44,757 nucleotides of DNA from Cystobacterineae bacterium (lineage in GTDB: Bacteria > Myxococcota > Myxococcia > Myxococcales > Myxococcaceae), in the NCBI GenBank assembly GCA_009782175.1, contig WRKR01000022.1, forward strand, positions 1 to 44,757, in the 5' to 3' direction. Below, piece after piece: positions 17,548 to 26,372 of the stretch. The position numbers and the translations under genes are program-made. Below the pieces are notes generated by a model. The model did no database searches. It saw nothing but the letters and a program-made list of their open reading frames with translations, and was not told where the DNA came from. How positions within the stretch are numbered: the stretch's first letter is position 1; each line of letters starts with the position of its first letter.

Positions 17548-18750
17548 TCAGCGTTTGTTTAACAACTCTTCAACCATTTGGTTGGAGACGGCCAAATAGG
17601 CAAGGCGTTGGAGTTGAATTTCTTCGGGAAGGCCCGCAAAAACATGGAAGGCTTCTTCCAAAAAATCCAAATCCCCTCCTGAAGCCATTTTGCAAAGAGA
17701 AGTGGCTGTCTCATCATTCTCCACAGCCTCTTTCCAATGTGCATGCTCAGGAGGCAGCTTGGCCTGCAACAAAGCGGTGAAAAGCTGCGCCGCACTCAGG
17801 CGTATACGCAACTCGTCCAAGCTGTTGAGCAGCGTCTGCTCTGCCTTGGCGAGTTTCAGCGCATGCACAAGCCGCGGATCCACAGCGCCCGTCAGGTCGT
17901 CCAACTCAATGGTTTCTTGAAAAGCATTGTGCAAGGTGCGAAGCGCGGCTTCATCGCAAGAAAACTCAGCGCCTGCATGGTGCAAATAGACGATGGCGCA
18001 GGCAATGGCGCAGGCAACATCCGCGCTGTTTTGAGCGAGCGCGTTTTTGGCGCGTTGCAAGCCTGTTTCTGTCAGCGTTGGCTTTTGGTGGCTTAACTTG
18101 GCTTTTGCCAGATCCCGCAACAACCCCTCAGGGCCCAAGGCAATAAACGTTTGGAGAGGCAAAGGAGGGCCTAACTCATGCACATCCAAAACCCAGAGGG
18201 GAATTTGCTCCAGGCGGCGCAGCCCCTTTTGAAAAAGCTGCTCCGGAGAATCAAAAGGACGAAAATTTTGAGCGAATGCCAAAGGCGTTTCTTCAGAATT
18301 TTCAACACCAGAGGAGGCGCGGGTTCCAACATTCTCCTCTTCTTCCTTTTCCTCAAGCTCTTCGAGGCCGACAACATAGTCCATGTCCACGGCTATCAAC
18401 TCCAAAGCCTTAAGCCCCTTTGCCCCTGAAAAATTGCAACGCACGAGTTTGAGGTTTTCGAAAGTAGCCCCCTCAAGTTGGGCGTTGCGAAAGTCACAGT
18501 CCTGAAGGCGCCCACCGTGGAAATAGGCATTGGACAAATCCGCGTTGCGGAAAGAGACGCGTGATAGATCGCACGCCTCCCATTCAGAGCCCGCCAAACA
18601 AAGCTCTGCCAAGTTGGTATTGGCTGAAAAGAGTTGGACAAAAGTCGCCCCCGTATAGTCCTCAGCCGTTTTTCCTTCTTGGCGCAGCTGGTTCCACGTT
18701 TTGGAGCCGTTTTTCAATAAAGCTTCAATCCTCAGAGGCATAGGAGACAT
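17548..18750 (-). CDS. Pentapeptide-repeat protein
   Basis: A 400-aa protein. Residues about 35-120 consist of pentapeptide repeats of A(D/N)LxX type (for example SFRNADLSNAYFHGGRLQDC and FRNAQLEGATFENLKL), which fold as a right-handed beta-helix. An acidic linker (LEELEEKEEEENV) joins it to a C-terminal domain of about 250 residues that I do not recognise. It is helical and Ala/Leu rich, ending QLRRLAYLAVSNQ-like. No signal peptide or membrane helix is visible, so it is likely cytoplasmic. It converges with the TPR gene and diverges from the rluC-like gene. A second in-frame ATG lies at 18741; neither has a clear Shine-Dalgarno. Confidence 0.75.
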   Translation of the reverse strand: MSPMPLRIEALLKNGSKTWNQLRQEGKTAEDYTGATFVQLFSANTNLAELCLAGSEWEACDLSRVSFRNADLSNAYFHGGRLQDCDFRNAQLEGATFENLKLVRCNFSGAKGLKALELIAVDMDYVVGLEELEEKEEEENVGTRASSGVENSEETPLAFAQNFRPFDSPEQLFQKGLRRLEQIPLWVLDVHELGPPLPLQTFIALGPEGLLRDLAKAKLSHQKPTLTETGLQRAKNALAQNSADVACAIACAIVYLHHAGAEFSCDEAALRTLHNAFQETIELDDLTGAVDPRLVHALKLAKAEQTLLNSLDELRIRLSAAQLFTALLQAKLPPEHAHWKEAVENDETATSLCKMASGGDLDFLEEAFHVFAGLPEEIQLQRLAYLAVSNQMVEELLNKR

Positions 18751-18866
18751 GACTTGCGTTTATCTGTGCTTTGCTCACTCTTTCCAACCTGAAAATAACA
18801 GGCGAAGCATTTTTTTGGGTGCTCACTTAGCCGCCAGGCGCTAATGGAAAGCAAAAGGCCTGTTTC

Positions 18867-19982
18867 ATGTTTGAATTTTCCATTTCCGAAGATGATGTGG
18901 GTGTACGCGTTGACAAATTCCTTCGGAGACAGTTTCCGGACGTCCCCAAGTCCCACCTGTTTAAGCTGATTCGAACGAAAAATGTTCGCCTCAACAACAA
19001 ACGTGCGAAACCCGGACAGCTTCTCGTTGAGGGGAATGTGCTGAGCATACGCAAAGCTCTGGAAGCGCTGAGCCGCTCCCCAAATGCTCCTCCTCAAAGC
19101 CCCAAAGGTGCTCCTCCACACCGCTCGCCCAGTGCTCCTCCAAGCCATTTTCCAAACAAAGCTTCTTTTGAAGGGAGAAGGCCTTTAAAACCCTATATTC
19201 CGCTCCCCATTCTCCACGAGGATGATTGGATTTTGGTGGTTAACAAGCCTGCCGGCATGGCCGTCCACCCTGGCAGTGGCATTCCGCACGGGACGGTGGT
19301 GGATTTTGTCCGCGCCTATTTGGGAGAGAAAGCTGTGCGCAATGGTTTTTCGGCAAGCCCGGCACACCGGTTGGACAAGGACACCTCGGGGGTGTTGGTG
19401 GTGGCCAAGCGTCGCCCGGCCATGGTACATTTTACGAAGTTGTTGACGGAGGGGAAAATAAAAAAGCGCTATTTTGCTTTGGTGCAAGGGCGAATGCCAA
19501 GCCCGCGAGGGAAAATAGAGGTGGCTTTGGCAGAGCGCCAGCAAAGCCACGCCTCCAAGCAAAAGCATGGCAGGCGCATGCAAGAGGCGCGGACTTTGTG
19601 GCAGCAGTTGGAATGCCAAAACGGGTGCGCATTGTTGTCCGTGGTTTTGGAGACAGGGCGCACCCACCAAATACGCCGGCATTTTTCCTCGTGGAACCGC
19701 CCTGTCCTCGGGGACACGCGTTATGGTGACTTTGCATTTAACCGCATTGCGAAAAAACGCTGGGGGCTTGGCCGCATGTTTCTGCATGCCTGTACTTTGG
19801 AATTTGCGCACCCCAAAAGTGGGGAGAAAATGTATATGCAAGCCACATTGCCTGCAGAGCTGAATATGGTTTTGGCCAACATGGGCTTTTTGAGCCACAA
19901 TGAGGCAGAGCTCCAACTTTCAAACCCGGAAGCTCACCTTGAAAAAAAAGCCAAAAAGGAAAAGAAAGAAGAAGGCCGATGA
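18867..19982 (+). CDS. rluC: RluC-like 23S rRNA pseudouridine synthase
   Basis: An RluA-family pseudouridine synthase of 371 aa. An S4 RNA-binding domain (residues about 10-65, with VRVDKFLRRQFPDVPKSHLF) precedes the catalytic domain containing HRLDKDTSG with the catalytic Asp at about residue 170. GRTHQIRRHF and the DTRYGD motif are also present. The S4 wording resembles RluC more than RluD. A Pro/Ser-rich insertion (about 72-97) separates the two domains, and the C-terminus is Lys/Glu rich. The stop overlaps the PBP1A start by 4 nt (ATGA), so the two are co-translated. The exact target uridine cannot be read from the sequence. Confidence 0.88.
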   Translation: MFEFSISEDDVGVRVDKFLRRQFPDVPKSHLFKLIRTKNVRLNNKRAKPGQLLVEGNVLSIRKALEALSRSPNAPPQSPKGAPPHRSPSAPPSHFPNKASFEGRRPLKPYIPLPILHEDDWILVVNKPAGMAVHPGSGIPHGTVVDFVRAYLGEKAVRNGFSASPAHRLDKDTSGVLVVAKRRPAMVHFTKLLTEGKIKKRYFALVQGRMPSPRGKIEVALAERQQSHASKQKHGRRMQEARTLWQQLECQNGCALLSVVLETGRTHQIRRHFSSWNRPVLGDTRYGDFAFNRIAKKRWGLGRMFLHACTLEFAHPKSGEKMYMQATLPAELNMVLANMGFLSHNEAELQLSNPEAHLEKKAKKEKKEEGR

Positions 19983-22540
19983 AACCACAAAAACCAACAT
20001 CGACTTTTATGAAACGCGTGCTCCAAACACCGCCTCGCTCCTGGTTTAGGCGAATATGGAATGCCTTCATATTTTTGTCGTTGACGCTTGCCACTTTGGC
20101 GTTGGTGGCGGCTGCTGTCCTCTATGTTGAGTTTTCACCCGGGCTTTCAGAAGCGCCGGATGCGGCCACATATTACCCTCCTGTTTTGACAGAAGTGTTT
20201 AGCGCCGAGGGAGTGTTGATAGGGGAGTTTTATGAAGAGCGCCGAAAACTCATCCCCTATGAGCGCATTCCAAAGCGCCTCGTTCAGGCTTTTGTCGCCT
20301 CTGAGGACAGTCAATTTTTCGACCATTTTGGTATGGATTTTCTGGGCACAATGCGTGCGGCCTATAAAACGGTGGTGAAGAAAGTTTTAGGCTCAGGCTC
20401 CATGCAAGGTGGATCCACGTTGACGCAGCAGACAGCCAAGGCCATTATTATTAACACCGAAGGTTATGAGGTGGGGACAGCCAAAACCTTGGGGCGAAAA
20501 ATTCGAGAAGCCATTTTGGCTTTTCGCCTTGAGGCAGCACTCAGCAAAGAAGAAATCCTCTACCTCTATTTGAATAATGTTTATTTGGGGCACCACAGCT
20601 ATGGCATTCAGTCCGCTGCGGAAAATTATTTTCGCAAAAGCGTTGCAGAGCTTTCACTGGCCCAAATGGCACTGCTTGCCGGCTTGCCACAGGCACCTTC
20701 AAAATATTCCCCATTTATAAAACCAGAAGCCGCCAAACGTCGCCGGAGCTATGTGTTAAGGCGCATGTTTGAAGAGGGGATGATTGGTGAGGCAGAAAGA
20801 CGAGAGGCAGAAAACACCCCCGTCGAGGTTTATGGCGTGGAGAATGTATTTCGCGAGTTTGCCCCCTATTATACGGAGGAAGTGCGCCGCTATGTGGTCG
20901 ACCGCTGGGGAAACCCGGCTTTGTTGAAAGAAGGCCTCAAGGTTTTCACCGCCATGGATGCAGAAAAACAACGCATTGCTCAAGAGGCGGTGTTGAAGGA
21001 ATTGCTTGCGGTGGACAAGCGCCAGGGCTACCGCGGGCCCATTATGCGCATAGAAGACGCAGAGGCCCAACAGCAGTTGGATGAGCGTTTAAAGAAAGTT
21101 TTGGCCCAAAAACCACTGCAAGAGAACGAGCTTTATATAGGCCGGGTGGTTGCCGTTGCAGGCCATGGGCAGTGGGCCAAAATTAAAATAGGAGAGGAGT
21201 TGGGCATGCTGCCTCTGGCAGGCATGCGTTGGGCGCGCAAGCCAAACCCCGACCAATATTATCCCAATGCCTTCATTTCCAAAATTAACACTGCCCTTCG
21301 CCTCGACGACCTGGTGGTGGTGCGTGCCGTTTCAGCCAAAAGCCTGTTTGAGAGAGAGCCTTCCGCGGAACTTGCCGAAGCCGCCAGAGATACAAAAGCC
21401 TGGCTGCAGCTGGAACAAGAGCCTGAGTTGCAAACAGCCCTGGTTTCCATAGACCCTCACCGCCGCTATGTGGTGGCGATGGTGGGAGGTTATGACTTTG
21501 ATGCCAACGAGTTTAACCGCGCATTCCAAGCTTGCCGGCAGCCGGGCAGCTCTTTCAAACCCTTTGTTTATGCCGCAGCCCTGGAGCAGCTGAAATGGAC
21601 ACAGGCGACAGTGCTTGTCGACAGCCCCATTGTTTATGATGACCCTGAAAGCGAAACGCGCTGGAAGCCAGCCAACTATGGACAAAACTTTGTGGGGGAT
21701 GTTTCTCTGCGCACGGCTGTCGCTTCCTCGCTGAACCTTCCTGCGGTGAAAACCTTTATTGCCGTAGGCGTCAAACCCATGGAAGAGTGGAATGCGCGTT
21801 TTGGTTTTTCGACCTCGCTTAACCCTGACTTTTCAGCAGCCCTGGGCAGCTCCTGCGTAAAGCCCATAGAGTTGGCCAATGCCTATGCCGTTTTTAACAA
21901 CGGCGGACTCAAAGCACCCTCGTGGATGGTCCGCAAAATTGAAGACCGCTTTGGAAGGACTTTGGAAGACCATACGGCTTATGATGATGTTTGGGCTCCG
22001 CTGACAGACCGCATTGCGGCAGGCCATGCTGCCTTGTTTGAAGAAGAAGAGCGCGTGCTCTCCAAAGAGACTGCTTTTTTGACGACGGACCTCTTGCGCG
22101 CCGTGGTACGCGAAGGCACAGGCGCCCCAGCCCAAGCACTCAAAAAACCCGCCGCCGGAAAAACCGGCACGACCAATGACTCTTTTGATGCATGGTTTGC
22201 CGGGTTTACGCGCGACTTAGTAACGGTGGTGTGGGTGGGTTATGACATGAATAAATACCCCCTGGGCCGCTATGAAACCGGAGGGAGGGCCGCCTTGCCC
22301 CTGTGGATAAATTATATGAGAGGTGCCCTGGAAGGCCACCCTCAACCTGAGTTTGTGCCCCCAGCAGACCTCAACCTTGTGCGCGTGCGCATTGACAAAA
22401 ACAACGGCCTCTTGGCTTCCTCAGGGACAGAGCCCCGCAACATTACCGAAATATATTTCCTCAAAGGCACAGAGCCAAAACAGCAAACCAGCCCCAAAGG
22501 AGAAGCCGACGCCCAACGCTTTTTTATGGAAAACCCCTAA
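19979..22540 (+). CDS. mrcA: Penicillin-binding protein 1A, bifunctional transglycosylase/transpeptidase
   Basis: Class A PBP (853 aa) that polymerises and crosslinks peptidoglycan in the periplasm. A short cytoplasmic N-terminus and one membrane helix (about residues 25-45) precede the GT51 domain, with the catalytic EDSQFFDHFG and GGSTLTQQ motifs and the LYLNNVYLGH motif. An OB-like insert follows (about 340-450). The transpeptidase has SSFK with Ser about 524, SSLN (about 582-585) and KTGTT (about 728). All catalytic motifs are intact. It overlaps the rluC-like gene, with AGAAGG upstream. Confidence 0.96.
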   Translation: MKPQKPTSTFMKRVLQTPPRSWFRRIWNAFIFLSLTLATLALVAAAVLYVEFSPGLSEAPDAATYYPPVLTEVFSAEGVLIGEFYEERRKLIPYERIPKRLVQAFVASEDSQFFDHFGMDFLGTMRAAYKTVVKKVLGSGSMQGGSTLTQQTAKAIIINTEGYEVGTAKTLGRKIREAILAFRLEAALSKEEILYLYLNNVYLGHHSYGIQSAAENYFRKSVAELSLAQMALLAGLPQAPSKYSPFIKPEAAKRRRSYVLRRMFEEGMIGEAERREAENTPVEVYGVENVFREFAPYYTEEVRRYVVDRWGNPALLKEGLKVFTAMDAEKQRIAQEAVLKELLAVDKRQGYRGPIMRIEDAEAQQQLDERLKKVLAQKPLQENELYIGRVVAVAGHGQWAKIKIGEELGMLPLAGMRWARKPNPDQYYPNAFISKINTALRLDDLVVVRAVSAKSLFEREPSAELAEAARDTKAWLQLEQEPELQTALVSIDPHRRYVVAMVGGYDFDANEFNRAFQACRQPGSSFKPFVYAAALEQLKWTQATVLVDSPIVYDDPESETRWKPANYGQNFVGDVSLRTAVASSLNLPAVKTFIAVGVKPMEEWNARFGFSTSLNPDFSAALGSSCVKPIELANAYAVFNNGGLKAPSWMVRKIEDRFGRTLEDHTAYDDVWAPLTDRIAAGHAALFEEEERVLSKETAFLTTDLLRAVVREGTGAPAQALKKPAAGKTGTTNDSFDAWFAGFTRDLVTVVWVGYDMNKYPLGRYETGGRAALPLWINYMRGALEGHPQPEFVPPADLNLVRVRIDKNNGLLASSGTEPRNITEIYFLKGTEPKQQTSPKGEADAQRFFMENP

Positions 22541-22832
22541 AAGAGAGGGAGCGCCTAGACCGCTTTTACTTAGAACTGATTTGATTCTCCAGACCGGTTT
22601 CAATTGAGGCAAGCTAAAGCTTGGCTGCACTCTGCTCCATGAATGCTCTGCTCCATGAATGAAGGGAGAGAGGAAACTCTCTTCTCCTTCTTCCGCTCCA
22701 TGGGCTGAGGGGGGCACAAAAACGATGGCGCTTGTTTTTTGGCAAGCCTTTTAAATATATTGAGAGGGGTTTTTTCTGGTGCTTCCTTCTCCACATTTTG
22801 AAAGGAAGCCGTCTAGATGAAGGAGCATAAAC
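22541..22832. other. Spacer with copy 1 of the 51-bp dispersed repeat
   Basis: 22556-22606 carries a 51-bp block (core ACTTAGAACTGATTTGATT) that recurs with two mismatches at 44599-44649 in the same orientation. It is followed at 22605-22640 by a GAGGCAAGCTAAAGCTTGGCTGC member of the intergenic repeat family, then a 12-bp direct repeat (TGCTCCATGAAT, about 22628-22660). No gene is supported. Confidence 0.7.
22556..22606 (+). repeat. 51-bp dispersed repeat, copy 1
   Basis: Begins TAGACCGCTTTTACTTAGAA and ends CCGGTTTCAATT. See the second copy at 44599-44649 (two mismatches). Located just after the PBP1A gene. Confidence 0.92.
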
Positions 22833-23591
22833 ATGAGCAGGTGGAGTGGGTTTTTGGCCTTGAGTTGCCTATGGGCCTTCATTTTCCCTCAAGCGGGGGC
22901 GGCGCAAAACAGGGTTGTTTATTGTGATGGTGGATTTGATTGCTCAAATAAGAGGTTAATCCAACAGAATGAACAAATAATGCAGAGCTATTTTGCTCTT
23001 CAAAACCTTCAGCGGATGCAAGCCTTGTATGAAGGCACTCAAGCCACCACCCAAGGCCAGAAAGCACAACCGCCCCAACCGCCCTATGTACAAGCACGAC
23101 ACCAATATAAACCCAACCCCAACTCCACCGCGGTGGAGCAATTTATCAAAACTTTAAATATGGAAGAAGCCAAAGCGGCCGAGTTGAAAGCCGCTCTGAC
23201 TTTGGGCATGCAAGCGTTGATGGCCGAGGCGAAAAAACTGGGCCGCCAAGAAAACTTAAGTTTTTCTGTCGCTGTTTTGTTGGGCTCAGCCCATCTGATC
23301 CTCCATGGAGAAGAGTTGGGGGCAGCAAGGTTTCAGGCCCTTGCCCAAATGCTGGACCAATTTTTTGGAAGAAACCCCAAGTTGGACAATGCCAAGGATG
23401 CCGACAAACAAAAACTCTCTGAGGGTTGTCAGCTCTCTGCCTTAATGCTCCTTGCGGCCTACCAACATGCCGTGGCAACGCAGGATGCCAAAGCCATTGA
23501 AGAGGCAAAGCTTGGCGCAAGGCAGCTCCTCAAGTCTTTGGGCATAGACGAGAAAGACTTCAAACCCCTTCTCGACAAACTCGCCAGTTAG
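22833..23591 (+). CDS. Secreted helical protein of unknown function
   Basis: A 252-aa protein that I do not recognise. Residues 1-24 form a good Sec signal (LALSCLWAFIFPQAGAAQ, cleavage near AGA-AQ). The mature N-terminus has one Cys pair (YCDGGFDC), then Gln-rich helical sequence, then an Ala/Leu-rich helical domain to the end. A third Cys lies near residue 203 (EGCQLSA). AAGGAG lies 8 nt before the ATG. Expected in the periplasm or outside. It is convergent with the TPR chaperone gene that ends the T3S locus. Confidence 0.7.
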   Translation: MSRWSGFLALSCLWAFIFPQAGAAQNRVVYCDGGFDCSNKRLIQQNEQIMQSYFALQNLQRMQALYEGTQATTQGQKAQPPQPPYVQARHQYKPNPNSTAVEQFIKTLNMEEAKAAELKAALTLGMQALMAEAKKLGRQENLSFSVAVLLGSAHLILHGEELGAARFQALAQMLDQFFGRNPKLDNAKDADKQKLSEGCQLSALMLLAAYQHAVATQDAKAIEEAKLGARQLLKSLGIDEKDFKPLLDKLAS

Positions 23592-23857
23592 CTTGAGGCC
23601 ATTAGACCGGATGAGGGTTGAAGCGAGCCCCGCTTGAGCTCGCCTCAAAAACCCATTTGCCGGGAAGCGAGGCTTCACTCTGCACACCATGCCTCTACAC
23701 AACAGGCGAGAGAGGAAAGCTCTCTTTGATGGGGGAACACCCTTGGGGTTAGGCCAGCAAAGCGAAGCCCAAGCTCCTCCTCGGAGGGCGAAAAAACCCA
23801 TTTAAATGCCCGCCGCTCAGGCAAAGCGAAGCGGCGAACATGGGGAGCCAAGAAAAG
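23592..23857. other. Convergent spacer with hairpins
   Basis: Contains a GAAGCGAGCC..GCTTGAGCTCGCCTC member of the dispersed repeat family (about 23620-23650). A hairpin CGCCGCT/AGCGGCG at about 23811-23837 may act as a bidirectional transcription end between the secreted-protein gene and the TPR gene. No gene seen. Confidence 0.45.
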
Positions 23858-24421
23858 TTATTTGTTTTCTTTCTTTTTGTTTTCTTCTCTTTCGATGGCT
23901 TTGAGCATCTCTTGTGCAAGGCGCCTTGCCCTCATGCTTTGCTCGTTTTTCCCTTCGGGATCCATCTCCACGGCGGCTTTTAAGTCCGTCACAGCTTCAA
24001 TAATTTTTGACTGATAGAGATAAACCTCTGCGCGGTTGACACAAGAAGCAATGTCCTTGGGGTTGAGCTCCAAGGCTCGATTCAGGCTGGCCAAGGCAGC
24101 ATCCAAGCTGAAGCCTTCATCCGAAAACCCAGCCTCGTGGGCTTCCAGTTGAATGGCGCCCAGGGCGGCGTGGAAATACCAAACGTTTGTATTCAGCGCG
24201 ATGAGACCATCATAGATGACTTTCGCATCCTTATAGCGGCCCTGCTGAAAGAGGTTATAGCCTATTTCGGCGATATACATCACCTCATTGCCCGTAATGC
24301 TTTGCTGCAACTCTTCCAGGGGGATTTCCCCGCGAGCATATTTGTCCAACCGCTCCGGGGGAGCAGTCAGCGGTGCGGGTTTTTCTTTTGCCGGTGTTTC
24401 TGCCTTTGGGTTGTCTGTCAT
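23858..24421 (-). CDS. TPR protein, SycD/LcrH-like T3S chaperone candidate
   Basis: A 187-aa cytoplasmic protein. A Pro/Lys-rich N-terminus (about 1-25) precedes three TPR-like units: IAEIGYNLFQQGRYKDAKVIYDGL, AALGAIQLEAHEA...LASLNRALELNP and AEVYLYQSKIIEAVTDLKAAVEMDP. The first matches the class II translocator-chaperone (SycD/LcrH/IpgC) pattern, where small TPR proteins bind secreted substrates. The C-terminus is a charged helix (EREENKKKENK). It follows Gly-rich twin A, from which it is separated by a terminator. GAGG precedes the ATG by 8 nt. The chaperone role is inferred from fold and location. Confidence 0.7.
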   Translation of the reverse strand: MTDNPKAETPAKEKPAPLTAPPERLDKYARGEIPLEELQQSITGNEVMYIAEIGYNLFQQGRYKDAKVIYDGLIALNTNVWYFHAALGAIQLEAHEAGFSDEGFSLDAALASLNRALELNPKDIASCVNRAEVYLYQSKIIEAVTDLKAAVEMDPEGKNEQSMRARRLAQEMLKAIEREENKKKENK

Positions 24422-24530
24422 CTCTTGTCCTCTCTGTCCTCTCTTGTCGCCTCAAATTCCGCAAAACAAAATTTCTCTCTTATGCCCAAAAATGAAGCTT
24501 ATGAAACCCTTTTTTTCAAAAAAAATTTCA

Positions 24531-24564
24531 AAAAAAAGGCGCCCCACCAGAAAAGGGCGCCTTT
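24531..24564 (-). terminator. Terminator after Gly-rich twin A
   Basis: AAAGGCGCCC (24535-24544) pairs with GGGCGCCTTT (24555-24564), and the minus strand continues with a T-run. It is part of the duplicated block shared with twin B. Confidence 0.88.
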
Positions 24565-24587
24565 GGAATTTTGATGCTTTCTAAGGA

Positions 24588-24938
24588 CTATCTCATGTTA
24601 TTAATGACTGACATCGCTATCTCATTTTGCTTCTTCAGCATGTTAGTCATCATCGCGATAGTCTCTTGGATGTCCTGCATCTGTGCCTGCATCATCATGT
24701 TATCCATCCCCTTCGACATCATTTTATCGAGCATACCCTGAAAGTCTTGCGCAGATGGACCCGACATTTTTGATATACTACCACCACCACCACCACCACC
24801 GCTGCCGCCGAACATGTCCACTATACCGCCCAACATGTTCGTTATGGAACTGGTGGAGCCCGAAGAGCCACCGCCCATTATCCCTGAAATCATAGAGCCA
24901 ACATTGCCAATCATACTTCCGATGCTTCCAAAATCCAT
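24588..24938 (-). CDS. Gly/Met-rich small protein, twin A; candidate T3S substrate
   Basis: A 116-aa protein of unknown family. The N-terminal half is hydrophobic and Gly/Ser rich (SIGSMIGNVGSMISGIMGGG) and contains a run of seven Gly (about residues 48-54). The C-terminal half is a Met/Gln-rich amphipathic helix ending TNMLKKQNEIAMSVINNMR. A strong AAAAGGAG lies 7 nt upstream. Twin B (28692-29036) is almost identical in the C-terminal half. Location inside a T3S locus, small size, no Sec signal and a C-terminal amphipathic helix all fit an exported, self-assembling T3S component such as a filament, needle or translocon part. This is inference; it lacks the needle-family motif I know. Confidence 0.75.
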   Translation of the reverse strand: MDFGSIGSMIGNVGSMISGIMGGGSSGSTSSITNMLGGIVDMFGGSGGGGGGGSISKMSGPSAQDFQGMLDKMMSKGMDNMMMQAQMQDIQETIAMMTNMLKKQNEIAMSVINNMR

Positions 24939-25308
24939 GGTGTTTCTCCTTTTAAATGGTGTGCAACTTTATCTCTAAAACCCATGAAGATTATCTGTGC
25001 TTGTCGAAAAAAGTTTCTCACACAGTCGATCTTTTTTTCAAAAAAAACACTCACTGTCAATAACTTATTGAAAAAATTATCGAAAAAACACTGACTTTCG
25101 GCCTGAATTTTATCCCTGGGGGCTGAGTTTCGGCCGGCCTCAGGCGAGGCGGCAGGGGCTCGTCCACCCCAAACCAGTCCAGGAGCGCCGTGGCAATATA
25201 GCGGCCATGGCGCAGCTTATCTGAGCTACGCAAAGCACATATGCCTTTGTTTTTATGAGGTTTTTTGAACTTTTTCCTTCTTTTGCCTTGGGGGCCGTGG
25301 CGAAACAA
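24939..25308. other. Spacer upstream of twin A with unrecognised minus-strand frame
   Basis: Includes the conserved leader shared with twin B (to about 25033), an AT-rich stretch, then a more G/C-rich piece (about 25100-25240). A minus-strand frame at 25057-25308 (TTG start, 83 aa, basic N-terminus) covers that piece. It matches nothing I recognise and may be a decayed fragment. Confidence 0.45.
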
Positions 25309-26286
25309 TTATTCCTTCATCCGCTGAAGGGCAGCCCTTGCCTGCGCATGCCCCTGCTCTGCCGCCTCCTTAAACCACTTTTCCGCTTCAGCTTCGTCCT
25401 TTATCACCCCTTCGCCGTCGGCATAGAGCTGCCCAAGGGCGAATTGCGCCTCTGCATCCCCTGCCGCCTTCTTCCACCATTTTGCCGCTTCAGCTGCGTC
25501 CTTGGCCACGCCTTGGCCTTTATAATACATGAGCCCAAGTTTGAATTGCGCCTGCACATGCCACTGCTCTGCCGCCTTCTTAAGCCACTTTGCCGCTTCA
25601 GCTTCGTCCTTTATCACCCCTTCGCTGTCGGCATAGAGCTGCCCAAGTTTGAATTTCGCCTCCGTATCCCCTTTCTTTGCCGCCTTCTTCCACCATTTTG
25701 CCGCTTCAGCTTCGTCCTTGGCCACCCCTTCGCCGTCGGCATAGAGCTGCCCAAGGGTGAATTGCGCATCCGCATGCCCCTGCTCTGCCGCCTTCTTAAG
25801 CCACTTTGCCGCTTCAGCTGTGTCCTCGAACCCCCCTTGGTCGTCGACATAAAGCTGCCCAAGGAAGAATTGCGCCTGTGCATGCCCCTGCTCTGCCGCC
25901 TTCTTAAACCACTTTTCCGCTTCAGCTGTGTCCTCTTTGCCGCTGCCTCTACTGGCATAGAACAGCCCAAGGCCGAATTGCGCCTGCGCATACCCCTGCT
26001 CTGCTGTCTTATTCATCCACTCTAGCAATTCAGCCTCGTCCTCTGGCACCCCCAGGCCTGCGGCAAGCAGCCCAAAAGCCAATTGCACCCCCGCATCCCC
26101 CTGCTTTGCTGCTGGCTGACACTGCTCTGGCACCTCGCAAGCACTTTGCTGGGCGCTGCCTTCTGAGTGGCCTTGAGGTGAAAGTGAAGCATTTTTCACG
26201 CAAGCCAAAACAGAGAATGCCGCCAGGACAGAGCATGCTGTACACATGGCCATGGGGGCCTTCATCAACCCTTGTTTTCTCTTCAT
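25309..26286 (-). CDS. Sel1-repeat lipoprotein
   Basis: A 325-aa predicted lipoprotein. The ATG at 26286 was chosen: basic MKRKQ start, hydrophobic stretch and lipobox SVLAC (Cys about residue 29), with GGGAG just upstream. Seven Sel1-like repeats of about 36 residues follow (typical unit ALGQLYADGEGVIKDEAEAE, then KWFKEAAEQGH). Units are very alike at DNA level, suggesting recent internal duplication. Sel1 proteins are alpha-solenoid scaffolds, often in envelope or host-interaction systems. It lies between sctV and Gly-rich twin A, so a role in the secretion system is possible but not shown. Confidence 0.85.
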   Translation of the reverse strand: MKRKQGLMKAPMAMCTACSVLAAFSVLACVKNASLSPQGHSEGSAQQSACEVPEQCQPAAKQGDAGVQLAFGLLAAGLGVPEDEAELLEWMNKTAEQGYAQAQFGLGLFYASRGSGKEDTAEAEKWFKKAAEQGHAQAQFFLGQLYVDDQGGFEDTAEAAKWLKKAAEQGHADAQFTLGQLYADGEGVAKDEAEAAKWWKKAAKKGDTEAKFKLGQLYADSEGVIKDEAEAAKWLKKAAEQWHVQAQFKLGLMYYKGQGVAKDAAEAAKWWKKAAGDAEAQFALGQLYADGEGVIKDEAEAEKWFKEAAEQGHAQARAALQRMKE

Positions 26287-26372
26287 TTCTCCCGCTCTCT
26301 TGGACTCAAACAGGCCTGACAACACAATGCTCTTCCGCTACATTCAGGGAGGGGCGCTTTTCCAGCAAGGCT

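Larger units (their letters stand above)
24531..25033 (-). repeat. Duplicated block, copy A (promoter region, Gly-rich gene, terminator)
   Basis: About 500 bp are nearly identical to 28632-29133, covering the terminator, the whole Gly-rich gene and about 95 bp of leader. The longest differences are in the Ser/Thr-Gly-rich codons and at the outer edges. Because untranslated flanks are conserved too, this is a recent DNA duplication, not only protein-level similarity. Confidence 0.92.

Noticed and set aside
24588-24938. Gly-rich twins as the classical SctF needle protein
   Set aside because: They lack the known needle-family motif and have a Gly-rich hydrophobic half; kept only as candidate substrates.
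25057-25308. Transposase fragment
   Set aside because: Basic N-terminus suggested it, but no transposase motif can be named; left as an unrecognised frame.
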